A stretch of DNA of 64,000 nt from Dryococelus australis (lineage: Eukaryota > Arthropoda > Insecta > Phasmatodea > Phasmatidae), in assembly GCA_029891345.1 (NCBI GenBank), contig CM056995.1, forward strand, positions 216,694,547 through 216,758,546. The letters run 5' to 3'. The position numbers and the translations under genes were made by a program. Shown here in pieces: positions 23,841 to 35,615 of this stretch; within the stretch, counting starts at the first letter, position 1; every line of letters starts with the position of its first letter. Below the pieces are notes generated by a model. That model did not search any database. It was not told the origin of the DNA and saw only the letters and a list, made by a program, of their open reading frames with translations.

Positions 23841-24380
23841 GGCTATGGCAGGAGTCGCATAGCCCCGACAAACACAGCAAGACACGACAAAAAACCGCAA
23901 CCACGACACATAATTTATATTTTCCATGCGACTGCTCGGATTTTCAGCCTAACTGTTTACAAACGCTACACGAAGAGAATAATTTTTCGGAACCGTTTGG
24001 AAGGCGCTAATTAACTACACTTGTTTCAAAGACTGTGGGCAGACGGGACATTTGGAATGCATGATGGTGACAAAGTGTTGGCGCTAATGCAAACAAAGTA
24101 AAATAATTATTTTTAAAGTGAAATACAGTAATTTTTTTATTGTTTTCTTTTAAGCTGCGTATTTACCATTCTAGGAAAAGCTTGCCAAACAATTTTATTT
24201 TGCAAGGTTGTACACTCTGTATGTCGTGCCGTATGACTCGTCGAAAATAGAAATCACTTCTGATCCGAAATTGCTGGTCGGACGACAGAATATGCCTGGC
24301 TTACGTCAGATCTGTCTTGTATTTCATTGGCTGTTTAGTTTTAAGTGTCGTGTCGGGGCTATGTGACTCTGGCATAAGAG
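23841..24380. repeat. Inverted repeat pair around GC-mixed DNA
   Basis: GGAGTCGCATAGCCCCGACA at about 23,850 is matched in reverse complement by TGTCGGGGCTATGTGACTC at about 24,351; arms are about 40 bases. This could be the termini of a roughly 540 bp element, with boundaries uncertain. The 111-codon frame at 23,679-24,014 overlaps the left arm and is probably incidental. Confidence 0.4.
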
Positions 24381-25570
24381 CGATTGACAAGGCGACAGCA
24401 GGGTCTTCAGTGAGTTATGATCTTTACCGCGAACGCGATGATCGATAGTAAGGATCGTGGACACATCACACACGCTCAATAAAGTCTATTCGCATTACTT
24501 TCCCACTTGAATCAAACTTTTGAAATTCAACTCCATGTGTAACGTTTCTTGTTGTTTCCTAAATGTGACATTTATTTCAAGAGCGAAAGTAACTTATTTT
24601 TGTTTAAATCGAATCTTAATATCTATTTTATATAAAAACTATTGTATTTCATTAATAATTAATTTGAATTAAAACAGAGAAAAAATGTATGTTGGGCAAT
24701 GCCTAGTAATAAATAGTTCTCAATAAAAATGTTATTAAACTGAGGGCACGTGAATACGATGTGCTGTCCCTTTGGTGTGATTTTCTAAACTTAGTTAAGT
24801 TACTTTGGTTCAGGTGGAGGAATAGTCTGTACAAGTTTGAAGTAGCAATGAATGGATTATAGATGTGGAATTTACCATGTGGCATTGCGTATAAGGCCTA
24901 CGCCACAACCGATAACGCATTCACAGCCAGTGTAAATAGTTGTTAGTATATAACCTACTGGAAGGTTTCATTTGGTAAGTAATCTACGTGGGAAGCCCAA
25001 TTCCCAATGATATTACGTGTGGGGATGTGATTTGTAAACCATGCCAATCTTCCAGTTTACGATTGGTTTACATAGTTTTATAGCTGAACACAAACGTATA
25101 GCCCATTGATTATGATGACGACACAAGTACTATGTTGGGTAAAAGTACAGTACGTTTCACTATATTTCAAATTAGTAACATTGGAGGAAATAAACAATTA
25201 ATTAAATCGGGTCTGGAAGGCTTACTAAACACAATAGGCATGTTCCAGAAGTTCTCGTATTCTTGATTGCGGTAGTACGTAAGCCTAAGACTGGGCAAAG
25301 CAAGATTTGTTTAACCCCTCTTCCCCTTTCTTCTTTTTTCCTCAAGAGAACAATGTTGTGTACCTTCAGACCCTACCCTGGTTTATAGTCGTTATTTTAC
25401 AATGAGAAAAGAATGTAGTTGTAGGAACCAAATTTATCTAGCCACATGGCCTGGATGGACAGTTAGTGTAGGGAGACAACAATCAACTGGGTGCTTGGTA
25501 CAGTCGAAACTTCTGTAGTGACCCTGCCTGTGACAGATCCTGTATATACATATATACAGTATATATGTGT
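24381..25570. other. Unassigned AT-rich DNA
   Basis: No gene, tRNA or repeat recognised. Confidence 0.4.
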
Positions 25571-25574
25571 GTAT

Positions 25575-26312
25575 TGTAGCGTCATATGGCGGTGCTACAC
25601 CACTTTAGGTTGTGCGGGATATAGCTGTGGCCGTGAGCTGTGATGTCGCAATCTTGTCCTACTTGGTCCAGCTACAAAAGCGACCCCGCACGACGCTGCG
25701 TCCCCTCACCCCCCCCCCCCCCAAACGGCACCGTGACGTGAAGCTTTATACTTGTGAGTAAGATTGCATACTGAAGAGGAAGCAGACGACTTAGGCCATA
25801 TCAGCTCTGAGGCCTTCCAGAACTTCTGATATATCAGGTGAACATAAACGCGTTTGCGGTAGGGAGCCATTCCTGTTACGAGCCATCGTCCCCATTCCCC
25901 ATGTAAAGTAATTGCGACAAGGTTAGGGCATAGCTGCGGATATTGAGAATCCAGTTAATCATTGATTATCATTTATAACGTAACGTTAAACTCATAGTTT
26001 AGCTGTAGTGTAACTGTAAGCCCTTGTGGCATAACGTAATTGTATCCTTATTGCCAGTAACGTAATACGTAATTCTATTGCTGTCATGTAACGTGAATAT
26101 TTTGTCTCTTGTTGTTCAGAATTGTTGTTATAGTAAATATATATATTTTCTTATATGCTATTGCTTATTTAGCCACCATCTCGACTACCCCCCATGTACA
26201 CCCTTTGCCTCCTATTGCAGTAAACCCGAGTTAACGTTGGATCGAGTATAGAGAACTTGGAGTCCAGAGAGATTAAGAGTAATTAGTATTCAGGAAGAAG
26301 GAGAGTGTTGCA
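25575..26312. mobile_element. Possible solo LTR
   Basis: The segment begins TGTAGCG and ends GTGTTGCA (the TG...CA rule of LTRs). It is flanked on both sides by GTAT (25,571-25,574 and 26,313-26,316), a perfect 4-base duplication. A C14 tract lies at 25,709-25,722, and the right end is purine-rich. No internal coding region, primer-binding site or second LTR is seen. The flanks are low-complexity TA/TG repeats, so the duplication could be chance. Confidence 0.35.
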
Positions 26313-26784
26313 GTATATATATATAATAGAACAGAAGAGCCTGTTATTTTTGTAAACCGAATCAGTAAAATAACTTCTTCAACATTTCGATTGCATCCGC
26401 AGCAAACGTAAATGTAGAAAATTAACAGAACAGTCTTATAATGGTGCATAAGTTTCGTTCCTCTTACTCATAAATCACATTACAGATCTGTTCTTTCGTC
26501 ATTTCTCTGATAGTATAATTCAGTGTATTTTTTTTGGAAACTATTTGCCAAGTGTTTAGTATTTTTATAAGAAAATATCTGTATACGTTAGAATAAATAA
26601 GTGCATGTGTGTGTGACGTCTCGAGCTTACATTTCTATAAGATTTCTGAGTTGATTAGTAAAATTTGACTGTTATGTATAATCATAAAAGTATCTGCAGG
26701 AAAGTGTAAATAACGTAACACAGTCTTATCATACCACGCCTAGCTCAACTTAATCCTGTGGTCGAAGCTCTCAAGTATCTTACG

Positions 26785-27492
26785 CACTGAGGAAAAGGGT
26801 TTATTGAATCAAACAAAATTTGTTTGTATAGGGGCAGTGAAATATTTTGTTTCTAAAACCCAATAATATTGTTGTTTTCATTTGGTTGCGCATAGACAAA
26901 GATTTGTTTGGCTCCACGTGCATCAAACAGTTTGGGCTGATATGTGAAAATTCTATTAATTCGACCAAGTTTCGAACATAGGTTACCTGAGTACGCTCTA
27001 CGCCTTAGCTACCTCGACTAATGCGACAACTGCTGGGGTTTGGGAGCCTTTAAAAGATATACTCCAAACTCTCGGCAACATGTGCAAAAAATATATCAAG
27101 TTTTACAGCTTTAATTGTTAGTTTCCTGTCGAATTGTTTTATTATTGTGTTTATACGATTATTAAGCATCAATAGATGCACTAACAAACATGGTTACTAT
27201 CCTAATTGTCCTAAAAAGTACAAACCAACTCTCGAGCAGTATTCTCGAACGAAGGCAGTCAAATGAGTGGCCAAACAAATATATACAGTTGATTCAACAA
27301 AATATTTAGTTGACAGTATAATTTGTTTTGGCCTAACACAGATATTTTGTTTATTCAAACATATATTTTGTTAGACGAACTAAAGTACTTTTGTTGCTTG
27401 TCAAATTTTCTTTGCACAACAATATATTTTGTTAGGGCAAGTTTATGTTTGGCCCTATACCGACAGATATTTTGTTAGCTTTTCTCTCAGTG
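26785..27492. mobile_element. MITE C, CACTG-type ends, copy B
   Basis: The ends CACTGAGGAAAAGGGTTT and GCTTTTCTCTCAGTG match copy A (8,173-8,514), and the right 270 bases align well with it. The left half is longer by about 360 bases. That extra part includes a tRNA-like segment at 26,965-27,025 (minus strand; B-box-like TGTTCGAAAC, A-box-like TAGCTAAGGCGTAGAG), probably a SINE head inserted later. Confidence 0.65.
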
Positions 27493-28795
27493 CTACCGGC
27501 GCAAACAATGCATACTTTTCTATTGTGCTATAAACAAATTACTGAATTTCATTATTAAGGCCAATATTCTATAGCAATACAATTGTTACTCTGGTGAAGT
27601 TAGAAAAGTAGCACATGAAATCAAGACATTAGAAAAATTTTCCCACTGTTAAAAAAATAAAGGTACATTGACAAAAATGTTATATAATCACTGAAAAGGT
27701 GCTTTGCGAATAATTTCTATGTTAAACCGAGCAGACACCTAAACCCGTCAGCGCTTTTGAAAAATTACCTCATGTGGTACCTTAAATTTCGGCTCCGAAG
27801 ATATCAGTCATATTTCACGATATCCGCGTTAGAGAATTTACAATGATAGAAACCAATTTTCCGTTGAATTATGAACTATATTTTGCAGCTATCTTATTCT
27901 TAAGCACGAATATATCAACGATTTCTTGCTCTGCCAGCTGAGGCTGTTTTTTTGTATAAAATAACTTGAACAGTATAATCCCTGCAGTAATATACATAAA
28001 TTCAATGTTGTACTGCAGGAATATGTTAAGGAATTCAGTAAAATATTATGCAGTCTGCAAGATGATACGGTGATAAGTCAGACGAATTGTTCGCGAATTT
28101 TATCTTCGCAGTCCACTGACACGAAGTTAACTAACCTATTGTATGATAATGTGCGATACATCCATCCTAGAGAACGCTTAACGTACGAGTATTTGTAGGT
28201 CCACTTTTCGTAGGTTGTATGGATGCCTTGCTTATAACGCATACGCAGCTGGTTAATAATGTGGGTCTTTCTATCAATATATCTTCATACACAAAAAAAT
28301 ACGCATATGTATGTTATTAAATATGCGAAAAGGTTTTTTGAAAGTCTATCCTAACATGTTGCTTCTTCAGATTCAATGGTAGCTTATTTTCGGTCATCCG
28401 TCCGTACAAGTTGTATTTGTAACATGTACCTTTCATTCTTTGTTCTCTTTGAATTAATAAAAGTTATCGAGCATTTTATAAATATAGAGAAGTAGACCGT
28501 TTTCACATTCAATTATGTTTGTTGAGCTTACAATATCGTGTCTTCACTACTTCAATGTCGTGTATTTGAAAACAAACTTAGTTTCGCCATCGTGACATTT
28601 CAAGTAAATCCTTTAGCGTACTAAACATAATTATTTTAAACAGTTTTTCTTATTTTATTTAGTTGCAAGAAATCTCGCGACTTAGTACATATTGTGCTTG
28701 CATTTATCTGTGGTATCAATTACAGTTATACGACGACAGATTGGCTCGTGTTCACTTCAGACAAAAATTTGAATTATTTGCTATCGAGGTATCGT
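27493..28795. other. Unassigned AT-rich DNA
   Basis: Nothing recognised on either strand. Confidence 0.4.
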
Positions 28796-28906
28796 CCCGC
28801 ATTTTCGCACGACAGAAACCTGGTGGGTTTCTTCGAGGTTCTCCTGTTTCTCACATAATTTCATTCCTTCGCTGCTCTATCTCTGCACCTCTATTACTCT
28901 CATAGG
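28796..28906 (+). repeat. SINE S1, short diverged fragment
   Basis: ATTTTCGCACG, GGTGGGTTTCTTCGAGGTTCTCC and CATTCCTTCGCTGCTCTAT are recognisable S1 body pieces. The tRNA head and the tail are absent, as is the GGGAATCG...GCCGCTG block. Confidence 0.65.
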
Positions 28907-29264
28907 ACTATAAAACGTAGCTGTTCTTGTTGCAAGCCATCTGAACTCAAGGAACCGTTTTGACTTTTCGGGAACGAATATTAGCAACAGATAGTTCAAA
29001 ATTCGTCTGCGAATCGTAGAGAGAATGTGGGGTATAGCGCTAATGTGAGCTGCGCTGTAACGACTCTCCATGTTCCAGCAGTCGACTCCTATTCTGCCAA
29101 TAACAATCTCGAAAAGGAACATGGGTGAGATTTGAGGTTATAGAACTGTAGATACGTGCTTTAAGATGATTACAAACTTCCTCTACAACATAGTTTCAAA
29201 GCAACTGCAATCCATTCACCGTTATTTCACACTTTTCTTAAGACCTGCTAATGTTCTACTTCCA

Positions 29265-29640
29265 GGATATTCCTCCACCTCGCGCAAACTAAGCTTATCC
29301 AAGTCTAGAAAATTACACTGAAGGACAACGCACCGAATTCGTGTGCACTCAGTTGACGTCATATTTTGCATGAGATCTATTTTTTACTAGTCACTACCAA
29401 CACACAGGTTTTCTCAAGGTTTTATTCGTATTTATAATAGATGAAATATTATAGTTTAAAATTAAAATACAGGTAAAACTGCAATTTAATGAAAAATAAG
29501 ATATTTTAATACTAACAGAAATATAAAACGTTTGTGATACAAGTCATATTTAAGAAATAACTAAATATGTCTGGGGTGATTTTTCAACAGTTTGATTCAA
29601 AAAGCGTGAAGGAACCGTCAATAGACTAAAGAATACAAGT
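29265..29640 (+). repeat. R4 dispersed repeat, copy B
   Basis: Direct-orientation partner of 11,540-11,900, with the same block order and small indels. No defined ends. Confidence 0.55.
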
Positions 29641-30538
29641 TCTCCGAAGTATTTTATTCATATAAAAGGACGGGTTTGTTGAAAATTCAAACGTGAAAGA
29701 AAATACTTTCGTTGTTGTTGAGCACGTGAATTTTGCAGTTAACTGGCGTATCTCATATTTAGTGCATTATTCAAGTACTAAATGAGTTCTTCTAAAATAG
29801 TATCACAAACATAATTTATCACACTGTCTTATAAATGCGACGTTATCGCGTTTTCGTGATTTCTTGAAGCCGACGCCGAGCACAGTATTTTACTACTCAG
29901 GGACCCTCGTTTAAATCTCAGATCAATTCTAGGTTGTTTAAAACAAACAAAAAAATATTGCCTCTAATTTGACTAATCACATTAAATGAATCATTAATGA
30001 TATTCTGGAGTGTAAAATAAGTTTTTCAGCTTAAGTCATATTTTTTCTTCGTAATATGTAAAAATAATGTAGTAAATTTTAACAATAGCACAAATTTACG
30101 TTTCAGAAACGAATAAAAAACAATATGAATTAAAATTGATATATTTTCGCCGTGCAAATATCAAATTTTAACGTAGTGAACACGTATCGCTACAAATAGT
30201 GTCCCTAGTTATAGAATGTCGCAAATAACATACGCTTAGAAATTTGTAATGTGGTTCGCCCGTACTTTAATTTTGACTTTTCAGATAAAATTTAAAATCG
30301 AAATAACAATGAATGTTACCCAAGTGTTGAATTCGAACGGAAAATTGTAGCATGCGCCTCGCGTGACTTTAAGAAGCTATTTAACTGAAACCAATCTTCA
30401 AGTAAAATGATATTTAAATTTTGTATGAATTATGAATTCTGGTTTGAAGGCTTATATTTAGGCTAAAAACGAGATTAATATTGTTATTCGATATTATTTA
30501 ATATTTTACAAATTTATTTATGGTATATTACAAGATCG

Positions 30539-30540
<2 letters not shown>

Positions 30541-30596
<56 letters not shown>
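30541..30596. repeat. (AT)28 microsatellite
   Basis: An uninterrupted AT dinucleotide run of 56 bases. Confidence 0.98.
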
Positions 30597-30599
<3 letters not shown>

Positions 30600-30718
30600 T
30601 ATACATAATATAGAAAACTATTGGTTCTTTAATGGCATGGAATAATTTGTCTTAATTTACTGCCCATATAGCTTAGTGTGGTTCAGACAAGTTGACTTTA
30701 AGGTATAAGTACAGCTAT

Positions 30719-31138
30719 AGACTGTTCACGGTAAAATTTGCAATTTTGAAAATTCCGCTTAGTATCTACTTGTATGCACGTTGTGTGTTACTGCCGCCTT
30801 ACGTAAAATTAACATAGCAATGGGCCTCATCACTTTATTCATGCGTCGGTAAAGTGAAAATGGGAGATTTTTATAAGAGTAAATATTTTACAGATCTGCT
30901 AATTTTACACTTCCATGCATGAAAAAAAAAACAGAAAACGAAGATATAATTTTAATTATCATTGGTGGTTACCTTAAATGTTTTATTTGACATTAAGATT
31001 TGGAACAACTTTCCATCCATCTTTACCAACTTTACCGGGCGCATGTCACTCAGTGCGCCCGTTTAGTATATGCTGGCAAGGGCAGTGAATTTTATCTAAG
31101 ATTGATTTCAAAAGTGCTCACTTTATCATGAACAGCCT
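30719..31138 (-). mobile_element. F1A MITE copy
   Basis: Both TIRs are present (left AGACTGTTCACGGTAAAATT, right GCTCACTTTATCATGAACAG). The interior is full F1A, including CATGCGTCGGTAAAGTGAAA, an A-rich centre, and the palindrome GGGCGCATGTCACTCAGTGC. Length is about 420 bases. Confidence 0.8.
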
Positions 31139-31520
31139 TTACACATAAAGGTATTTTATACAGGTAGACTTTAAAAGAGCTTCGATAGCGTGGAATAACG
31201 CTAAGTCATACCAGTGCCGGGCTGTGAGTCCACTATCCTGTCCTCGAAAGCTCTCGGTAGAGAGACCAGAGTCTATAGACCCGAACTAGACCAATTTTTA
31301 TCTTTAGCGCACGTGCCCGAATTTGAATCGTTCATTACTAGTATAACTGTCAATGTCACATTTTCAACACTGATGAACGTTTGAATTTTCAACATACCCG
31401 CCATTTTTATATGAATAAATTACATTGACCAACTTAAATATATTATAGTGGCGTTTAAATTAGTTTAAAGACAGTATATAAATTGTGTAAAAATATTTTA
31501 AAGCACCTACTTTCATATAT

Positions 31521-32107
31521 GGGCTGTTCACCATTAATTGAGCGCTTTTGAAATCAACCTTTCAAAAATGTCACTTTTCATATAGGCTATTCACGGTAAA
31601 GTGAGCACTTTTGAAAGCTCTCTCATTTGGAATAATAGTCAAAAAATATATTTTAGTTTAACCTTAGACGTTAACTTCTGAGTGCAGTAGAATGTACACA
31701 CTGTGTTTATTACTTAAATGACAATATTTATTTAGATAGGTTGTTAAGGGATAAAAATGGCTGAAAGGAAAAGTAACTAGGGCCTCAAAAATAAATTAGT
31801 AACGACGAAGGGGAAGAAATTACATGTCTTAATTTCGAATTAAAAGTGTCATGGAATCATTTGTGAATACCGAAGTTATTTCCTTTGAGTCCTGTTTTTC
31901 TAATGCATATAGCTGTGATGATTAGCACTTATAATATTTTTACTTTTTTAATAGTTACACAGTTTCACTTGATTATCGCATGAATGAAGTGATATGTTCC
32001 ATGGCAATGTTAATTTTACGTATTGTGGAAGAATACACACACGATGAGCATACAAAAAGATCTTCAGCAGAACGTTCAAAAATCCTTATCATATCGTGAA
32101 CAGCCTT
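31521..32107 (+). mobile_element. F1A MITE carrying an F1B insertion
   Basis: The F1A left end lies at 31,521 (GGGCTGTTCACCATTAATTG) and the F1A right half at about 31,795-32,107. An F1B element beginning TAGGCTATTCACGGTAAAG occupies 31,584-31,790. The F1A segment with the GGGCGC palindrome is missing at the junction, so the insertion was accompanied or followed by a deletion. Confidence 0.7.
31584..31790 (+). mobile_element. F1B MITE, right end lost, inside F1A
   Basis: It has the left TIR and the F1B interior (AACCTTAGACGTTAACTTCT, GTACACACTGTGTTTATTA, GGGATAAAAATGGCTGAAAG). It stops at GGGCCTCAAAA, before the expected right TIR. Confidence 0.7.
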
Positions 32108-32571
32108 AAACAGTGATCAGACATCGCAGCTTATCCGCGTTGTGAGGTGGTCTAATGTTGTAACACGGAAATTGGCAACTGGGCAGGTCGTATGCACACA
32201 CTACCCCGATTTTACTCTTGACAGGAGAGAGGGTAGTAGAGAGAGACAGAGTTACTGGGCGTACTGTGGTGATTGTTCCTGTGTTCGATGCAGGAGAAAG
32301 GTGCGAACCTATCCAGGGTAATGCGTATCAACTATCTCTTCTTGGCTCTAGCTGGATCCCGCGGGCAAGGTCATCTGCCAGCTTTCTACCTGCACGTAAT
32401 CACGTGATCTTCCCTTCTCGCGGGCAGATTTACACGTCATCTGTGTGCACTTGGTCGATCAATTCTGAGACCAACGTTTAGAAACATATTTCCGCTCGTA
32501 ATTGCATACAGGCGTGGTCATAAGAGCCGGAGCGAGCTACTCATAGACGAAGGGACAGAGAAGGCTTGTAT
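32108..32571. other. Unassigned DNA with an 87-codon frame
   Basis: The frame at 32,218-32,481 sits in locally GC-richer sequence, without a recognisable domain or clean splice bracket. I do not call it a gene. Confidence 0.3.
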
Positions 32572-32991
32572 AGGCTGTTCACGGCAAAATAACTACATTT
32601 GAAAGCCCTGCTTAAGATCTACTTGTATGCACGTTGTGTATTTCTCCGTCTTATGTAAAATTAACATTGTCATGGGCCTCATCACTTTATTCATGAGTCG
32701 GTCATGTGAAACTGGAATTATTGGGAAAGAAAATATTTTACAAATCTTGTCATTTTCATACTTCGACACAATAACAAAAAAACAGACAGTGGAATGGATA
32801 ATTTAAGTTATCACAAATGGTTACCTAACACTTTTTATTTGACGTTAAGATATGGAACTACTTTTCCTCCATCGTTACTAACTTTACTGGGCGTAGGCCA
32901 CTCAATGCGCCTGTTAAAATATATGCAGGTAGGAGCAGTGACTTTTTTTTAAGGTTCATTTCAAAAGTGCCCACTTTATCGTGAACAGCTT
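32572..32991 (-). mobile_element. F1A MITE copy
   Basis: It is flanked by TA. The left TIR is AGGCTGTTCACGGCAAAATA, the right TIR is GCCCACTTTATCGTGAACAG, and the interior matches the other F1A copies throughout. Confidence 0.8.
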
Positions 32992-32995
32992 TTAG

Positions 32996-33145
32996 TAAAG
33001 AACCACCCCAGCATTTTCATGGAGAGGTTTCGGGAACCCGTGGGAAAATCGAGATCAGGAATGTGGGACCGGGAATCGAACCCACATTCTCCTGTTTACG
33101 AGTCTTCAGGTTTGTCACTGAGTCACATCGCTTGGTTATCGCATA
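32996..33145 (-). repeat. tRNA-headed SINE S5 (single copy)
   Basis: On the minus strand a tRNA-like head (GTGACTCAGTGACAAACC) is followed by a perfect B box GGTTCGATTCCC. The body is GATCTCGATTTTCCCACGGG with an end CATGAAAATGCTGGGGTGG. It directly follows an F1A copy. Confidence 0.6.
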
Positions 33146-33339
33146 CATATTTCCGTAAACAATGCGCGGTACATATACTGTAATGTTGGCAGCAAATCGG
33201 AAAACGCTGATACGTGTCTTAACGTCTTACTGAATGTGTAAACAGTATTTGATGAAAAAAAAATTCTGCCTATAACTACATATATGCAAGAGTACAGAGT
33301 ACACTCTGGTATGCGAGTTCCTAGCTAAGATATATGCTA

Positions 33340-34573
33340 CACTCTAAATCTGTATCAGAGAGAATTTCACTGTTTCGATCAGTCAACAGTACCTGTCTGA
33401 TTCAGCAGTCACTTCAGAGAATTTAACTGATGAATCAGTGAAAAAATACCACAATTCCTTCTCTTATTGATTCAGTAAACTTTCCACTTACTCATTAGTT
33501 TTTTTCTCTGTTTTTTTTCCAGTGGTTTGCTTTTTTACTAACGGATCAGTTAGGAAGCGTGTAAAAATGGCCGTGAAACAACGTTTAAAAATGGTCATTA
33601 AATAACGTGTATCAAGTGAAATAACAACGAATGTAATAATAAAATCAATACAAAATGCTTTTTAAAAAGCGTTTCGTCTTTCAAAACACCATTTTACGAG
33701 ATAACATGAACATTCCGTCTTTGTGTCCTTTTTACATATTTCATTTCGTTTTCATTTAATCATCACAGCACTCTGTTTGAAAGTTTAAACTGCATATAAT
33801 GTGGTGAATTGAGTGCACTCATATCTACTGTTCGTTTTATCAATCCTAAAAGGTAACAATTACACAAAAAAAAAAAAAAAACTAAAAGTAGGGCATACAA
33901 TTTAAAACTACACTCTTTCGATAAGAAACTAGAAGACTTTTATTTTCCTCATATTTTGCTTCTTGGCTTCATAGTGCAGATGGTTGACCTGCCATCGTAG
34001 CTCAGGTGTAGAATGACCGACTTGTAGCCGAGATGTCGTGGGTTCGTGGCACCGCCCTTCCTCGACAGATTTTCAGTTCGCTTGTCGCACTGGGAATTTG
34101 TCATCAAGGCGGTCTAACTTGAACTCGACAACGTCACTTTAACACAACTACAACAACAACGACAAATTAAAAAAAAAAAAAAAAAAAAAGATGATATGGT
34201 AACGGTCTGAAAGCAAAGAAAATTGTGCGTGTGAGTTCACTCCTGGACATCTCTGGAATATATTTTATATATATATATATATAAATTATGAAAAATTTCG
34301 TAATATAAACTGTAAACTAACGTAAATATGTTTATTTCTAGTAATTACTTGACTACATTCAATAAAAACAAAATTTAGTTCACCGGTGCAATTGGCCGTC
34401 ATTTATTCAAGCAGTAAAATTGTTTCACATTACTAATTTAATCAGTGCAGTTATTTTTATTCAAACCATAAGTGGTTTTCCACTGATTCTATGTGGAGGA
34501 ATTTGCACTGAATCGAGTATTTGAATTTCTCTGCGAATCAGTGGTTTTCCACTGATTCGAATTGTGAGTGTAC
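33340..34573. mobile_element. MITE D composite (ACACTCTAAATCTG ends)
   Basis: The left end ACACTCTAAATCTGTATCAG is mirrored at 34,552-34,573 by CTGATTCGAATTGTGAGTGT. Repeated ATCAGTGGTTTTCCACTGAT and GATTCAGTGA motifs occur internally. A related copy lies inverted at 48,226-48,474. SINE S4 and an AT microsatellite sit inside. The element is bracketed by a diverged direct repeat of about 30 bases (CTGGTATGCGAGTTCCTAG at about 33,307 and CTGGTATGCGAGTTACTAG at about 34,582). Confidence 0.55.
33985..34189 (+). repeat. tRNA-headed SINE S4 with poly(A) tail
   Basis: An A-box-like TCGTAGCTCAGGTGTAGAAT and a degraded B box (GGGTTCGTGGC) are followed by a 110-base body, a (CAA)-rich stretch and about 22 A. 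The tail shows mobilisation by target-primed reverse transcription, unlike S1, whose copies lack poly(A). Confidence 0.65.
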
Positions 34574-34857
34574 AGTTCACGCTGGTATGCGAGTTACTAG
34601 TTAAGTTGGTAGCGAAGTAATAAAGATAGGTCTAAGACCTGACGTTGCATAAATTTACTACCACCAAAGTTAGTGTTTCTTGTTTTGTTTTGTAAATGTG
34701 CTAACAATTGCATAGATTCACTTTTATGGCGCATGAAGTAAGTGATGAGGCCCATGGCAACATTAATGTTGCATATAGCAGAAGGATACATTGTGAGCAG
34801 AAAAATATTTCATAAGCAGTGCTTTCAATAGTGATCAGTTAACTAGGAACAGCCCGT
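34574..34857 (+). mobile_element. F1A MITE, right half
   Basis: It retains AAGTTGGTAGCGAAG, the CATGAAGTAAGTGATGAGGC block and a decayed right TIR (AACTAGGAACAGCCC). Its left half was replaced by MITE D; the short stretch at 33,240-33,335 may be a remnant of it. Confidence 0.6.
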
Positions 34858-34911
34858 GTCTTTCATTCAGGGAACACAATGCCCTAGCAACACATACACA
34901 TATAGTCACAA

Positions 34912-35327
34912 AGGCTGTTCACGCCAAAGTGAGCACCTTTGGAATCCACCCCTTAGAAAAATGTCATCGCTCGTGCATGCATATATTTGAACGGGTGCAC
35001 TGAGTGACATGTGCCCAGTAAAGTTGGTAGCGATGGAGGGCAAGCAGTTCAATATCTTAACGTCGAATTAAACATGTAAGGTAACTATTTTTGTTATAAA
35101 TATGATATTATTTCTGTAGATTTCTGTTTTTTTAATCCTTTAAGTGTATGAATTAGCGGGATTGTAAAATATTTGCTTTTCTAATTTCACTTTACGGATA
35201 CATGAATAAAAGGGTAATGCCCATGGCAATGTTAATTTCACATAAGGCGGAAGGATAACCTACGTGCATATAAGTTTATATATAGCAGGGATTTCAAAAG
35301 TACTCAGTTTTTAACAGCAACAGCCTT
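34912..35327 (+). mobile_element. F1A MITE copy
   Basis: Full-length copy: left AGGCTGTTCACGCCAAAGTG, palindrome-bearing GGGTGCACTGAGTGACATGT, right AACAGCAACAGCCT. The right TIR is damaged. Confidence 0.75.
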
Positions 35328-35570
35328 TAGTCATAGTATCATTGTCAATGTTGAGTAATAGTATGAGTATTTTAGTCTTTATTATCCATTCGATAATTTA
35401 TTTACGCTTTTTCTTATTAACAACTCATACAATTATGCTTGTAAAATACTTACTTATAGAATTCCAATAAACTTTGGGTTTGGCTCAAACTCTGTAACTT
35501 TCGTGGTTTATTTTGCTATTTAATTTTAAGATGTAATAGAATAAATAAAATAACCATTTCGTATAATCCC

Positions 35571-35615
<45 letters not shown>

